Shown in pieces: positions 27,107 through 36,371 of a stretch of 64,000 bases of DNA. Within the stretch, counting starts at the first letter, position 1. Each line of letters begins with the position of its first letter. This DNA comes from Rhizobium croatiense (GTDB taxonomy: Bacteria > Pseudomonadota > Alphaproteobacteria > Rhizobiales > Rhizobiaceae). The notes beneath the pieces are model-generated. The model searched no databases, had not been told where the DNA came from, and saw only the letters and a program-made list of their open reading frames with translations. The position numbers and the translations under genes were made by a program. Location: assembly GCF_019793465.1 (NCBI RefSeq), contig NZ_JAILYJ010000006.1:266484-330483 (forward strand), given 5' to 3'.

Positions 27107-27991
27107 ATGTCGGGCACATGGCTGACAACCCGCGCGTGGCTTTTGATGCTGCCGCTTCTCGTGGTCATGATCTCAGTCATCGGCTGGCCGCTGGTCGATA
27201 CCGTCGGCCTCTCCTTCACCGATGCCAAGCTCGTCGGCACCGGAGGCAATTTCGTCGGCATCGACAATTATGTGAAGATGCTCTCCGGCTCGAATTTCCA
27301 GCGCACGCTCGTCACCACAGCCTGGTTCGCGATCGTCTCGGTCTCCGCCGAAATGGTGATCGGCGTGCTTGCAGCACTCCTGCTGAACCAGCAGTTCCGC
27401 GGCCGCACCGCGCTGCGCGCCCTGATGATCCTGCCCTGGGCGCTGCCGACCGTGGTCAACGCCACGCTCTGGCGGCTGATCTACAATCCGGAATACGGTG
27501 CGCTCAACGCTGCGCTGACGCAGCTCGGCGTGCTCGATGCCTATCGCTCCTGGCTTGGCGAGCCCGGCACGGCGCTCGCCTCCCTCATCGTCGCCGACTG
27601 CTGGAAGAATTTTCCGCTGGTGGCGCTGATCGCGCTTGCCGCACTCCAGGCCGTGCCGCGCGATATCACAGCCGCCTCCCTCGTTGACGGCGCCGGCCCC
27701 TTCGCCCGCTTCCGCTTCGTCATCCTGCCCTATCTCGCCGGCCCGCTGATGGTGGCGCTCGTGCTGCGCACAATTGAAGCCTTCAAGGTATTCGACATCA
27801 TCTGGGTCATGACCCGCGGCGGCCCGGCCAACAGCACCCGCACGCTGTCGATCCTCGTCTACCAGGAAGCCTTCTCCTTCCAGCGGGCGGGCTCAGGCGC
27901 GTCGCTGGCCTTGATCGTCACACTGCTGGTGACCCTGCTCGCCGTCGGCTACGCCGCCCTGGTGCGCAAGACCGCGGGGAGTGCCGCCTGA
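27107..27991 (+). CDS. Sugar ABC transporter permease (MalF-like)
   Basis: Inner-membrane permease of 294 residues with six predicted helices. The EAA loop is DITAASLVDGAGPFARFRFV. The N-terminal WPLVDTVGLSFTDAKLVG and the FVGIDNYVKML loop are typical of MalF/UgpA-type proteins. The ATG at 27107 directly follows a TTG. Its stop overlaps the next permease start (TGATGG). Confidence 0.92.
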   Translation: MSGTWLTTRAWLLMLPLLVVMISVIGWPLVDTVGLSFTDAKLVGTGGNFVGIDNYVKMLSGSNFQRTLVTTAWFAIVSVSAEMVIGVLAALLLNQQFRGRTALRALMILPWALPTVVNATLWRLIYNPEYGALNAALTQLGVLDAYRSWLGEPGTALASLIVADCWKNFPLVALIALAALQAVPRDITAASLVDGAGPFARFRFVILPYLAGPLMVALVLRTIEAFKVFDIIWVMTRGGPANSTRTLSILVYQEAFSFQRAGSGASLALIVTLLVTLLAVGYAALVRKTAGSAA

Positions 27992-28836
27992 TGGAACGTC
28001 AAAGCCCGCTCTTTTCCGCTTTCATTCATCTTTGCGCGCTGCTGCTTGCCGCCGTCATCCTGGCGCCGATCCTCTGGCTCTTCATCATGAGCATCTCGCC
28101 GGCCGCCGACCTCGCGGCAAAGCCGCTGCGCTGGTGGCCGCAGGCGGCGGATTTCTCGCGATACCAGCTCTTGCTGTCGACGCTGGAAAACAGCGCCGGC
28201 GCCGCCTTCACCTCTTCGCTGCGCAACAGCATCGAGGTGGCCGGCATGGCGACCATCGCCGCCATCGCGCTTGCCATACCGGCCGGCTGGGCGGTGTCGC
28301 GCACGCCTTCGGTCGGCTGGTCGCTGTCGATGGTAATCGCCACCTACATGCTGCCGCCGGTGGCGCTCGCCGTGCCGCTCTATATGGGTCTCTCCCATCT
28401 CGGCATGCTGAACAACGTCTTCGGCCTCGCCTTGGTCTATCTGACGATCCTTGCGCCCTTCACCACCTGGCTGATGAAATCGGGCTTCGATTCCATCCCG
28501 CGCGAGATCGAATCCGCCGCGATGATCGACGGTGCCGGCCTGTTCCAGACGCTGAGGATCATCACGCTGCCGCTCGCCGCCCCCGTGGTCGCGACATCGA
28601 GCCTCTTCGCATTCCTGCTGGCCTGGGATGAATTCTTCTATGCGCTGCTCTTCACCTCGGACCAGCGCGCCAAGACGCTGACCGTCGCGATTGCTGATCT
28701 CGCCGGCGGGCGCGTTTCCGATTACGGACTGATCGCCACGGCAGGCGTGCTCGCCGCCCTGCCCCCGGTGCTGATCGGCCTCGTCATGCAACGCGCCCTG
28801 ATTTCAGGGCTCACCAGCGGCGGCGTCAAGGGATGA
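27991..28836 (+). CDS. Sugar ABC transporter permease (MalG-like)
   Basis: Second permease, 281 residues, six helices, EAA loop EIESAAMIDGAGLFQTLRII, C-terminus ALISGLTSGGVKG. The start overlaps the previous stop by one base, and its own stop overlaps the region of the SIS gene start, so the operon is very compact. Confidence 0.92.
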   Translation: MERQSPLFSAFIHLCALLLAAVILAPILWLFIMSISPAADLAAKPLRWWPQAADFSRYQLLLSTLENSAGAAFTSSLRNSIEVAGMATIAAIALAIPAGWAVSRTPSVGWSLSMVIATYMLPPVALAVPLYMGLSHLGMLNNVFGLALVYLTILAPFTTWLMKSGFDSIPREIESAAMIDGAGLFQTLRIITLPLAAPVVATSSLFAFLLAWDEFFYALLFTSDQRAKTLTVAIADLAGGRVSDYGLIATAGVLAALPPVLIGLVMQRALISGLTSGGVKG

Positions 28837-28838
28837 AC

Positions 28839-29855
28839 ATGACAACAGAAAGAAACCGGCCCGCCGGACTTGCGGCGATCGACCGCGAAATGGCGCGCCA
28901 GCACGCCGATGCAATTGCCTCTTATGAAGCCGCCGCACCGATGGCGGCAAGAGCGGCCGCCTCGCTGAAGAAGACCGGCCGGCTGCTTTTGATCGGCATG
29001 GGCGGCTCGCATGCGGTCAACCGCGCTGTCGAGCCGCTCTACCGTGCGCTTGGCATCGATGCCGTCGCTTTGCCGCTCTCCGAACAGCTCGGCCAGCCGC
29101 TGCCGATCGCCGGCAGGACAATCGTCGTCACCTCGCAATCCGGCGAAAGCGCCGAAGTCTTGCGCTGGTTCGACGAGACCGGCGGCACGGAGGAAACTTT
29201 CGGCCTGACGCTCGAAGCCAGCTCCTTCCTTGCCAGAACCGCCCCGTCGCTGGTCGGCAGCGGCGGCACAGAGCTTGCCTTTGCCGCCACCCGCAGTCTG
29301 ACAGTGACCTTCGCCCTGCATCTCGCGATCTTGGCCGCCCTCGGCGAAGATCCCGCGGCAGCACTTGCCGTCCTTAAAGCGCCCGAAGATCACGACATCT
29401 CAGCGGCCCTTTCCGCCCTCCAAAACGTCGTGACCGTCGTTACCTCAGGCCGCCGCCTGCAAGGTGTCGCCGAGGCTTTGGCCCTTGGGCTAACGGAGCT
29501 TTCGCGCCGCCCCTGCTTCTCGCTCGAAGGCGGCCAGCTGCGCCATGGCCCAATGGAAATGCTGGGGCCAGAAATCGGCGTCGTGCTGTTCCGCGGCCTC
29601 GACGAGACGGCCGGCCTCGTCACCGCCATGGCGGTGTCCGCCGTCGAGACCGGCGCGCCTGTCATCCTGTTCGACGCCTCGAGCGAAGCCCCCGTCAAAG
29701 GGGCGGTGACGATCGGTTTTGCGCCGGCGACGGGCCTTGCCGCGATCTTCGCGATGCTGCCGGTCGCCCAGCGGCTGATGATCGCTTTTGCAGAAACCCG
29801 CGTGGAGAATGCCGGAACGCCGGTCCGTTCCACCAAGATTACCCGGAGTGAATGA
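28839..29855 (+). CDS. SIS-domain sugar-phosphate isomerase/deglycase (GlmS/FrlB-like)
   Basis: Protein of 338 residues with two SIS domains. The sugar-phosphate loop is VVTSQSGESAEVL. The second domain has the segment TELSRRPCFSLEGGQLRHGP, where Glu and His are 16 residues apart, the same spacing as the catalytic pair of GlmS isomerase domains and of fructosamine-6-phosphate deglycases (FrlB/FraB). The ATG at 28839 is preferred because AAGGG lies six bases upstream; ATG 28833 is too close to it. Set between ABC permeases and a PfkB kinase, it probably processes the imported substrate after phosphorylation. An aminosugar isomerase/deaminase is the alternative. Confidence 0.85.
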   Translation: MTTERNRPAGLAAIDREMARQHADAIASYEAAAPMAARAAASLKKTGRLLLIGMGGSHAVNRAVEPLYRALGIDAVALPLSEQLGQPLPIAGRTIVVTSQSGESAEVLRWFDETGGTEETFGLTLEASSFLARTAPSLVGSGGTELAFAATRSLTVTFALHLAILAALGEDPAAALAVLKAPEDHDISAALSALQNVVTVVTSGRRLQGVAEALALGLTELSRRPCFSLEGGQLRHGPMEMLGPEIGVVLFRGLDETAGLVTAMAVSAVETGAPVILFDASSEAPVKGAVTIGFAPATGLAAIFAMLPVAQRLMIAFAETRVENAGTPVRSTKITRSE

Positions 29856-30785
29856 ATGCGGCCGCTTGCAGTCATCGGCAACGTCAATGTCGATCTCATC
29901 CTCGGACCAGCCGCCCCCTGGCCGAAGGCCGGCACGGAAATCATCGTCGATCACGACGAGCTCCGCGTCGGCGGCTCCGCTGGCAACACCGCACTCGCCT
30001 GGCAGGCGCTCGGCATCGAATTCGAGATCGCCGCCAATATCGGCAGCGACCAGTTCGGCCGCTGGCTTGCCGAGGCCTTCGGCCGGCGTTCCGAGAAGTG
30101 GCCCGTGCGCCCTGAGAAGACCACGCTCTCCGTCGGCATCACCCATCCGGACGGCGAGCGCACTTTCTTCACGACGACCGGCCACCTGCCGCGCTTCAGC
30201 CTCGCCGACGTCTTCGCCGTCATCGACGGCGAAAGGCTGCGCGGCGGTTACGCGCTTCTCTGCGGCGGCTTTCTGACCGACGACCTGGCGAGCGAATATG
30301 ACGCTTTCTTCGACTGGGCCGACAGCCACGATATCACTGTCGCACTCGATACCGGCTGGCCGCTCGACAGCTGGACCGAAGAAAACTGCGCGGCCGCCCG
30401 CGCCTGGCTTTCGCGCAGCGGCATTGCACTGCTGAACGAGGTCGAGACGACGACCCTTGCCGGCATCGCCGATCCGATCGAAGCCGCCCGTGAGATCAGG
30501 TCGCATATGCCGGAGGGCGCGATCGTCGTCGTCAAGCGCGGCCCGGACGGCGCCATCGCCATCGGGCCGGACGGCTTGCCGGCGTCGGCGCCTGCACCCG
30601 TCGTCAAGGTCATCGATACGATCGGCGCCGGCGATGTCTTCAACGCCGGCTTCCTGGCAGCATTGGCAGATGGCAAGCCGCTGGCTTCCTGCCTGGCGGC
30701 GGGGACGCAGATTGCTTCGCGCGCCATTTCCACCCTTCCCCGCAGCTATGGCGAGCCATCGTCTCCTGAGGAGCCCGTGTCATGA
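29856..30785 (+). CDS. PfkB-family carbohydrate kinase
   Basis: Ribokinase-like kinase of 309 residues. The N-terminal motif is VGGSAGNTALAWQALG, and the C-terminal active-site motif is DTIGAGDVFNAGFLAAL with the catalytic Asp. GNVNVDLILGPA is the usual first strand. It begins directly at the SIS stop (29855/29856) and ends in a four-base overlap with the ATPase gene. It likely phosphorylates the sugar moiety brought in by the transporter, as FrlD does for fructoselysine; fructokinase or ribokinase-type activity is possible. Confidence 0.88.
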   Translation: MRPLAVIGNVNVDLILGPAAPWPKAGTEIIVDHDELRVGGSAGNTALAWQALGIEFEIAANIGSDQFGRWLAEAFGRRSEKWPVRPEKTTLSVGITHPDGERTFFTTTGHLPRFSLADVFAVIDGERLRGGYALLCGGFLTDDLASEYDAFFDWADSHDITVALDTGWPLDSWTEENCAAARAWLSRSGIALLNEVETTTLAGIADPIEAAREIRSHMPEGAIVVVKRGPDGAIAIGPDGLPASAPAPVVKVIDTIGAGDVFNAGFLAALADGKPLASCLAAGTQIASRAISTLPRSYGEPSSPEEPVS

Positions 30786-31858
30786 GCGCGCTCGACATTG
30801 AAAACATCCGCAAGACCTATGGCGAGGTCGAGACGCTGAAAGGCATCGACATCTCGCTGGAAAGCGGCGAGTTCCTCGTGCTCCTCGGCTCCTCTGGCTG
30901 CGGCAAGTCCACGCTGCTCAACATCATTGCCGGCCTTGCCGAGGCAACGAGCGGCGACGTCAGGATCGGCGGGCGTTCGGTGCTTGGCGTGCACCCGAAG
31001 GACCGCGACATCGCCATGGTCTTTCAATCCTATGCGCTCTATCCCAATCTGACGGTGCACCGGAACATCGGCTTCGGCTTGGAAATGCGCAAGGTCCCGG
31101 CCGGCGAGCGCGACAAGGCCGTGCGCGATGCCGCCAAACTCCTGCAGATCGAAAACCTCCTCGACCGCAAGCCGAGCCAGCTCTCCGGCGGCCAGCGTCA
31201 GCGTGTGGCGATCGGCCGGGCGCTGGTGCGCAAGCCCGAGGTCTTCCTGTTCGACGAACCGCTCTCCAATCTCGACGCCAAGCTGCGCATGGAGATGCGC
31301 ACCGAGATCAAGCGGCTGCATCAGATGCTGAAGACCACGGTCGTCTATGTCACCCATGACCAGATCGAGGCGATGACGCTGGCAAGCCGCATTGCCGTCA
31401 TGCGCGACGGCCGCATCGAACAGCTGGGCACGCCTGAGGAAATCTACAATCATCCGGCAACGCTCTATGTCGCCACCTTCGTCGGCGCGCCGCCGATGAA
31501 TCTGTTGAAAGCGACGATACGTGATGGCCGCCTGGCGCTTTCAGGTTCCGACATGAGCTTGCCCCTGCCCAGCCGTTTTCGCGATGCGACCGGCGATGGC
31601 CGCGACGTCATCCTCGGCATCCGTCCCGAAGCGCTTCGCACGGCCGGCGACGGCCCGTCGATCGAGGCAACCCTGGAGATCGCGGAGCTGACCGGCCCGG
31701 AACTCGTTGTCACCGCCCTTGCCGGAAATCAGCGACTGATGGCCTGCCTGCCGCCGCGCACGCCGATCCGTAACAGCGAAACGCTCACCCTTTCCTTAGA
31801 CGAGGAGGCGATGCATCTCTTCGATCCGCAAACCGGTCTCAGCTGTCTTCGCGGATAA
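30782..31858 (+). CDS. Sugar ABC transporter ATPase (MalK/UgpC-like)
   Basis: ATPase of 358 residues. Walker A is GSSGCGKST, the signature is [16 protein letters not shown], Walker B is [15 protein letters not shown], and the switch region is VTHDQIEAMTLASR. A MalK-like C-terminal domain is present. The ATG overlaps the kinase stop (ATGA). It is the last gene of the operon; the order binding protein-permease-permease-SIS-kinase-ATPase keeps enzymes and transporter in one transcript. Confidence 0.92.
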   Translation: MSALDIENIRKTYGEVETLKGIDISLESGEFLVLLGSSGCGKSTLLNIIAGLAEATSGDVRIGGRSVLGVHPKDRDIAMVFQSYALYPNLTVHRNIGFGLEMRKVPAGERDKAVRDAAKLLQIENLLDRKPSQLSGGQRQRVAIGRALVRKPEVFLFDEPLSNLDAKLRMEMRTEIKRLHQMLKTTVVYVTHDQIEAMTLASRIAVMRDGRIEQLGTPEEIYNHPATLYVATFVGAPPMNLLKATIRDGRLALSGSDMSLPLPSRFRDATGDGRDVILGIRPEALRTAGDGPSIEATLEIAELTGPELVVTALAGNQRLMACLPPRTPIRNSETLTLSLDEEAMHLFDPQTGLSCLRG

Positions 31859-31874
31859 AGGACGACGCGTCCTT
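31858..31874 (+). terminator. Possible terminator of the sugar ABC operon
   Basis: AAGGACG (31858-31864), loop ACG, CGTCCTT (31868-31874), starting at the ATPase stop codon, followed by CCTC rather than a T-tract. The remaining 31875-32091 shows no gene. Confidence 0.4.
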
Positions 31875-32091
31875 CCTCGAGAAGATGAGGTCTGCCAGCG
31901 ATTTGCTTTGATGTGTTTTGGAATCAAGATGCCCGCACATTGGGCTGGCCTGTTTCGCTCCGCCGATGACAATAAACTTGTGAAAAATCCGATACTAGGG
32001 CACAATTTGCGAACGCATCTGAAGTTGCGGCGTAATCTCAAAACCGGCCGTCTCGCGCCGAGTGACAGTTCGCGCCGGAGGGTCGGCGTCG

Positions 32092-32592
32092 ATGGATCAG
32101 GGGTTCTTTCTTCTGTTCGCTGCGGTGTCCGTGATCACCGCCCTGACGGTGGTCCTGGCGCGGAATCCGGTTCACAGCGCATTGGCGTTGATGGCGTGTT
32201 TCCTCAATATCTCGGCCATCTTCGTCTTGCTCGAGGCGCCGTTCCTCGCGGTCATCCAGATCTTTGTCTATGTCGGCGCGATCATGGTCCTGTTCCTGTT
32301 CGTGATCATGATGATCGATGTGCGCGAAGCGGTGTTGCAGCGGTTCTTGCCGGGCGGCAACCTGTCGGCTCTGGTGCTGGTCGTCCTGCTTGGGGTCGAG
32401 ATGCTCGTGCTGGTGCTCTGGAGTGACCGCTTTTCGGTCATCGAACCTGTCGCCATGCGCGGCGGCGATCAGATCAGGCAGCTCAGCACGACACTTTTCG
32501 CCGACTATCTCCTGCCGTTTGAAATCGCCTCAGTGATCCTTTTGGCGGCCCTGGTCGGCGCCATCGTGCTGGCGCGGAAGGAGCAGGAGTGA
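32092..32592 (+). CDS. nuoJ: NADH-quinone oxidoreductase subunit J
   Basis: Membrane subunit of complex I, 166 residues, five hydrophobic segments. [20 protein letters not shown] and [20 protein letters not shown] contain the pi-bulge helix of NuoJ. The ATG at 32092 is preferred over a GTG at 32062; GGAGG lies 11 bases upstream. It is the first gene of the nuo cluster here, an unusual position because nuoA normally leads. The stop overlaps nuoK. Confidence 0.9.
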   Translation: MDQGFFLLFAAVSVITALTVVLARNPVHSALALMACFLNISAIFVLLEAPFLAVIQIFVYVGAIMVLFLFVIMMIDVREAVLQRFLPGGNLSALVLVVLLGVEMLVLVLWSDRFSVIEPVAMRGGDQIRQLSTTLFADYLLPFEIASVILLAALVGAIVLARKEQE

Positions 32593-32894
32593 TGGTTCCG
32601 CTCTGGTGGTATATTGTGCTTGGAGTGGTCCTGTTCGTGATCGGAGCAGCGGGCGTACTGATCAGGCGCAATATTCTGGTGGTGCTCATGTCGCTGGAGC
32701 TTTTGCTCAACTCGGTCAACATCAACTTCATCGCTTTCGGGCATTACTACGACGATTTCCGCGGGCAGATCTTCGCGATCTTCGTCATCGCAATCACTGC
32801 GGCGGAGGTTGCCGTCGCCCTCGGTATCCTGGTCGCCCTCGTGAGGAACAAGTCCACCCTCAAGGTCGACGACGTGACCATAATGAAAGGATAG
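32592..32894 (+). CDS. nuoK: NADH-quinone oxidoreductase subunit K
   Basis: Complex I membrane subunit of 100 residues with three helices. The proton-path glutamates are present at E36 ([15 protein letters not shown]) and E72 ([17 protein letters not shown]), the same positions as in E. coli NuoK. The ATG at 32592 overlaps the nuoJ stop (TGATG); a GTG at 32589 is the alternative. Confidence 0.93.
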   Translation: MVPLWWYIVLGVVLFVIGAAGVLIRRNILVVLMSLELLLNSVNINFIAFGHYYDDFRGQIFAIFVIAITAAEVAVALGILVALVRNKSTLKVDDVTIMKG

Positions 32895-32898
32895 CGGT

Positions 32899-34362
32899 TT
32901 GGACCCGGTGATATCGATCCGGCCGCTGCTTGCCGTTGCCGTCGCAGGTCTGGCGGCTCTTGCGATTCTCCTTCTGAACAACCGCGAGAAACTCCGCGAT
33001 GTCGTCTCGCCGTTGGCCGCGATCGCCATGTTCGCGATTGTCGCCTCGATGGCACCCACCGTGCTGGCGGGCGGGACGATCGATTTGCGCCTGTTCGAGA
33101 TCCTGCCGGGGATTGACTTCGCTTTCCGGGTCGATGCGCTCGGCATGGTGTTTGCCACCGTCTCGTCGCTGCTGTGGATCGTGGCTGCGATCTATTCCAT
33201 CGGCTACATGCGGCACTTGAACGAGCACGCGCAGACCCGGTTCTTCGCCTGCTTCGCCAGTAGTCTGGCCGCCGCCGCCGGGGGTGCCTTCGCCGCCAAT
33301 CTGTTTACACTGGTGATCTTCTACGAGGTGCTCAGTCTCGTTACCTATCCCCTCGTCTACCACCACGAGGACGAGCAAGGATGGACGGGCAGCCGCAAGT
33401 ACCTCGTCTATCTGATGGGCGCGTCGAAAAGCGTGCTGCTCGCCGCGCTGGCGCTGACCTACCACATTGCGGGGTCGCTCGACTTTGTAACGGGCGGGCT
33501 GCTGGCGGGAGCTGATGCCTCCCCGCTGCTGCTGACGGTCGTTTATTTCTGCTATCTCTTTGGCTTCGCCAAAGCCGCGGTGATGCCGATGCACGCCTGG
33601 CTGCCTGCCGCGATGGTGGCTCCGACACCGGTCAGCGCGCTCCTGCATGCGGTGGCCGTGGTCAAGATGGGCGTGTTCTGCGTGCTGCGAGTGGTCTTCC
33701 ATGTCTTCGGCGTCGAGCTGGTGGGGAAGCTGGGCCTCGGTATCGCCACGGCCTATCTGGTTTCGTTCACGATCCTCATGGCGTCGGTCTACGCCCTCAC
33801 GCGGGACGACCTGAAGGCGAGGCTCGCCTATTCGACCGTCAGCCAACTCTCCTACATCGTGCTGGGCGCGGTTCTGTTATCGCCGGTCGCGATGGTCGGC
33901 GGGATCGTTCACATCGCGGCGCATGCGTTCTCCAAGATCACGCTCTTTTTCTGCGCCGGTTCAATCTATTGCGCATCTGGCAAGCGCAACATCAGCGATA
34001 TGGCTGGGATCGGCCGCAGGCTGCCCTGGACGATGGGGGCGTTCTTCGTCGGTTCGCTCGGCATGATCGGGGTGCCGCTGACCGCGGGCTTCGTCAGCAA
34101 GTGGTATCTGGCACGGGGTTCGGTGGAGGCGGGGGAAATCCCATTCCTGATCGTGCTCCTCATAAGTTCGGTCCTGAACGCCGCCTATTTCCTGCCAATC
34201 AGCTATCTCGCCTTTTTCGGGACTGAGGCACAGGAGAGCTCCGCGACGGTTCGGGAAATTCCGATGGTCACGATCCCGCTGGTCGCGACCGCCATCCTGT
34301 CGGTGCTGATGGGCATCTTCCCCGGCTATTTCCTCACTTTGGCGAACGGAGTGGTCAGATGA
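32899..34362 (+). CDS. Antiporter-like complex I subunit (MrpD/NuoM type), extra pumping subunit
   Basis: Proton-translocating membrane protein of 487 residues with about 14 helices. It keeps the pump residues: Glu in FYEVLSLVTYPLVYHH, Lys in MHAWLPAAMVAPTPVSALLH followed by AVAVVKMG, and Lys in HAFSKITLFF. It resembles Mrp antiporter subunit D and NuoM/N rather than full NuoL, since it has no long C-terminal lateral helix. The start is TTG at 32899 with AAGGA at good spacing. It lies where nuoL would be expected after nuoK. Together with the 585-residue protein, NuoM and NuoN it gives four antiporter-like subunits. Confidence 0.85.
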   Translation: MDPVISIRPLLAVAVAGLAALAILLLNNREKLRDVVSPLAAIAMFAIVASMAPTVLAGGTIDLRLFEILPGIDFAFRVDALGMVFATVSSLLWIVAAIYSIGYMRHLNEHAQTRFFACFASSLAAAAGGAFAANLFTLVIFYEVLSLVTYPLVYHHEDEQGWTGSRKYLVYLMGASKSVLLAALALTYHIAGSLDFVTGGLLAGADASPLLLTVVYFCYLFGFAKAAVMPMHAWLPAAMVAPTPVSALLHAVAVVKMGVFCVLRVVFHVFGVELVGKLGLGIATAYLVSFTILMASVYALTRDDLKARLAYSTVSQLSYIVLGAVLLSPVAMVGGIVHIAAHAFSKITLFFCAGSIYCASGKRNISDMAGIGRRLPWTMGAFFVGSLGMIGVPLTAGFVSKWYLARGSVEAGEIPFLIVLLISSVLNAAYFLPISYLAFFGTEAQESSATVREIPMVTIPLVATAILSVLMGIFPGYFLTLANGVVR

Positions 34363-34613
34363 TTAAGCGCGTGGTCGATTTCTTTGGTGCCGAACTATAT
34401 GCGCAGCAGCGGCGCCGGCTGTTCTATCTGGCGCTCGTTCTTATCGTCATCGCCGACTTTGTCGTTCCCCGCGAACACGCCGAATACCTGTGGGACCGCC
34501 TGCCGGGCTGGTCGGCCGCCTACGGCTTCGGATCCTGCGTGCTGCTCATCTTCGTTTCCAAGTTTCTCGGCCATCGGGCTGGGCTGATGCGGCGCGAGGA
34601 CAACTATGACTGA
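34359..34613 (+). CDS. Small membrane protein of the complex I cluster, function unknown
   Basis: Protein of 84 residues with two predicted transmembrane segments (LFYLALVLIVIADFVV and YGFGSCVLLIFVSKFLG) joined by a loop containing REHAEYLWDRLPGW. Both termini are charged. It overlaps the preceding antiporter-like gene by four bases (ATGA) and the next by eight, so it is tightly coupled to both. It could be an accessory helix pair bridging two pumping modules. I do not recognise a family. Confidence 0.8.
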   Translation: MIKRVVDFFGAELYAQQRRRLFYLALVLIVIADFVVPREHAEYLWDRLPGWSAAYGFGSCVLLIFVSKFLGHRAGLMRREDNYD

Positions 34614-36363
34614 CTTCATCCATCCGGCCCTGCTCTTCATTCTCGGCGCTCTGCCGATCCCATTCCTCAGAGGATCGATCCGCAAGGCTTATCTGCTGCT
34701 GATCCCGGCATTGGCGATCCTCGCCGTGGTTACGATGCAGCCGGGCAACTACGGCGCGGCGTCGTTCCTCGGGCAGCAAATCCAGATCGCGAAGGTCGAC
34801 AAACTGAGCAGCGTCTTCGCCACGGTTTTCACCATCATGGCCCTGATCGGAACGGTCTACGCGCTGCACTTGCATCGCCCCGGCCAGCACGTCGCTGCGT
34901 TCGTCTACGTCGGGAGCGCGCTCGGCGTGGTATTCGCCGGCGACTACCTGACGCTGTACCTGTTCTGGGAAGGCATGGCGTTTGCCTCTGCCTATCTGGT
35001 CTTCGCACAGGGCGGCCGGCAGGCGATCAGCGCCGGGTTCCGATATCTCATGGTCCATATCACTGGCGGCGTCGTGCTGCTTGGCGGCATCATTGTCTAC
35101 GGGCTTTCAACAGGCTCGCTGCTCTTCGGTCCGATCGGGGGGATGGGCGCCGGCGCCTACCTGATCCTTGCCGGGTTCCTTCTGAACGCCGCGGTACCGC
35201 CGCTCAACGCCTGGCTGACCGACGCTTACCCTGAGGCAACCGTCACCGGGGCGGTATTCATGAGCGCCTTCACCACCAAGACCGCCGTTTATGTGCTGGC
35301 GCGCGCGTTTCCGGGAACCGAGCTTCTCGTCTGGCTCGGCACCGCGATGGCGCTTTACGGCGTCATCTACGCAGTACTGGAGAACGACTGCCGGCGCCTG
35401 TTGGCCTATCACATCGTCAGCCAGGTGGGTTATATGGTGGCAGGCGTCGGTATCGGCACCGAGATGGCTGTCAACGGCGCCACCAGCCATGCCTTCGCGC
35501 ATATCCTCTACAAGGCGCTCCTGTTCATGGGTGCCGGGGCGGTGATCTACGTCACCGGCCGTCGCAAGCTTACCGAGCTTGGCGGGCTTTACAAGACCAT
35601 GCCGCTGACAGTGGCGCTTTACATGGTCGGCGCCTTCGCGATCTCGGCATTTCCCTTCTTCTCGGGCTTCGTCAGCAAATCGATGGTGATCGCCGCCGCC
35701 GCACAGGATCATCGGGCGCTGGTGATGCTGGCGCTGACAATGGCATCGTCGGGGACCTTCCTGCACACGGGTTTGAAGCTGCCGTATTACATGTTTTTCG
35801 GCACCGACCGGAAACTGGAGGCGCGGGAGCCGCCGCGCAACATGCTGGTCGCGATGGGAATGGCGGCGGTGCTTTGCATTGCGATCGGAGTGTTTCCGCA
35901 GCCGCTTTATGCGCTTCTGCCCTATCCGGTCGACTTCGAACCTTACACCGGCCTCCATGTCACGGAGAGCCTCGGCGTGCTGATGTTCACTGCCTTCGGG
36001 TTCGTGCTGTTCCTGCGGGCGCTCGACCCAGCAAACACCATCAGCATCGACACCGACTGGTTCTATCGCAAGGGCGGGCGGGTCTTCATGTGGCTCGCCG
36101 AACGACCGCTGGCGCGCTACGAGAAGGCGGTGAGCGACGTGTCAGAAACCGCGGCGCTGCCCCTGCTGTATGGGGCGGCACGGGCGGGACTGCGGATCGA
36201 TCTCACCGTGGTAGACGCTGTCGTGAACGGCGTTGCCCGCTCGATCCTGCGCGGCGGCGGGCGGCTCCGGCGACTCCAGACCGGCGTCGTGACCCATTAC
36301 GTACTGGCGATGATCGTCGGTGTGATCGCGGCCACCGCCATCTTCGCCGTGGCGTGGCGGTAG
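34606..36363 (+). CDS. NuoL/MrpD-like proton-pumping subunit
   Basis: Membrane protein of 585 residues. Pump residues are present: Glu in LFWEGMAFASAYLV, Lys in TGAVFMSAFTTKTAVYVLAR, and Lys in HILYKALLFMGAG. After the helix bundle there is a tail of about 100 residues. It begins DTDWFYRKGGRVFMW, runs through a polar-amphipathic stretch, and ends in a last helix (THYVLAMIVGVIAATAI). This resembles the TM15-lateral helix-TM16 end of NuoL, so it probably fills the distal NuoL place even though the body looks like Mrp subunit D. The ATG at 34606 overlaps the previous gene. Confidence 0.85.
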   Translation: MTDFIHPALLFILGALPIPFLRGSIRKAYLLLIPALAILAVVTMQPGNYGAASFLGQQIQIAKVDKLSSVFATVFTIMALIGTVYALHLHRPGQHVAAFVYVGSALGVVFAGDYLTLYLFWEGMAFASAYLVFAQGGRQAISAGFRYLMVHITGGVVLLGGIIVYGLSTGSLLFGPIGGMGAGAYLILAGFLLNAAVPPLNAWLTDAYPEATVTGAVFMSAFTTKTAVYVLARAFPGTELLVWLGTAMALYGVIYAVLENDCRRLLAYHIVSQVGYMVAGVGIGTEMAVNGATSHAFAHILYKALLFMGAGAVIYVTGRRKLTELGGLYKTMPLTVALYMVGAFAISAFPFFSGFVSKSMVIAAAAQDHRALVMLALTMASSGTFLHTGLKLPYYMFFGTDRKLEAREPPRNMLVAMGMAAVLCIAIGVFPQPLYALLPYPVDFEPYTGLHVTESLGVLMFTAFGFVLFLRALDPANTISIDTDWFYRKGGRVFMWLAERPLARYEKAVSDVSETAALPLLYGAARAGLRIDLTVVDAVVNGVARSILRGGGRLRRLQTGVVTHYVLAMIVGVIAATAIFAVAWR

Positions 36364-36371
36364 GGGGTCCC

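Noticed and set aside
31908..31926. TTGAT and ATCAA half-sites upstream of nuoJ, resembling an FNR/FixK box
   Set aside because: The spacer is 10 bases instead of the required 4, and the site is about 170 bp from nuoJ. It does not fit the consensus.
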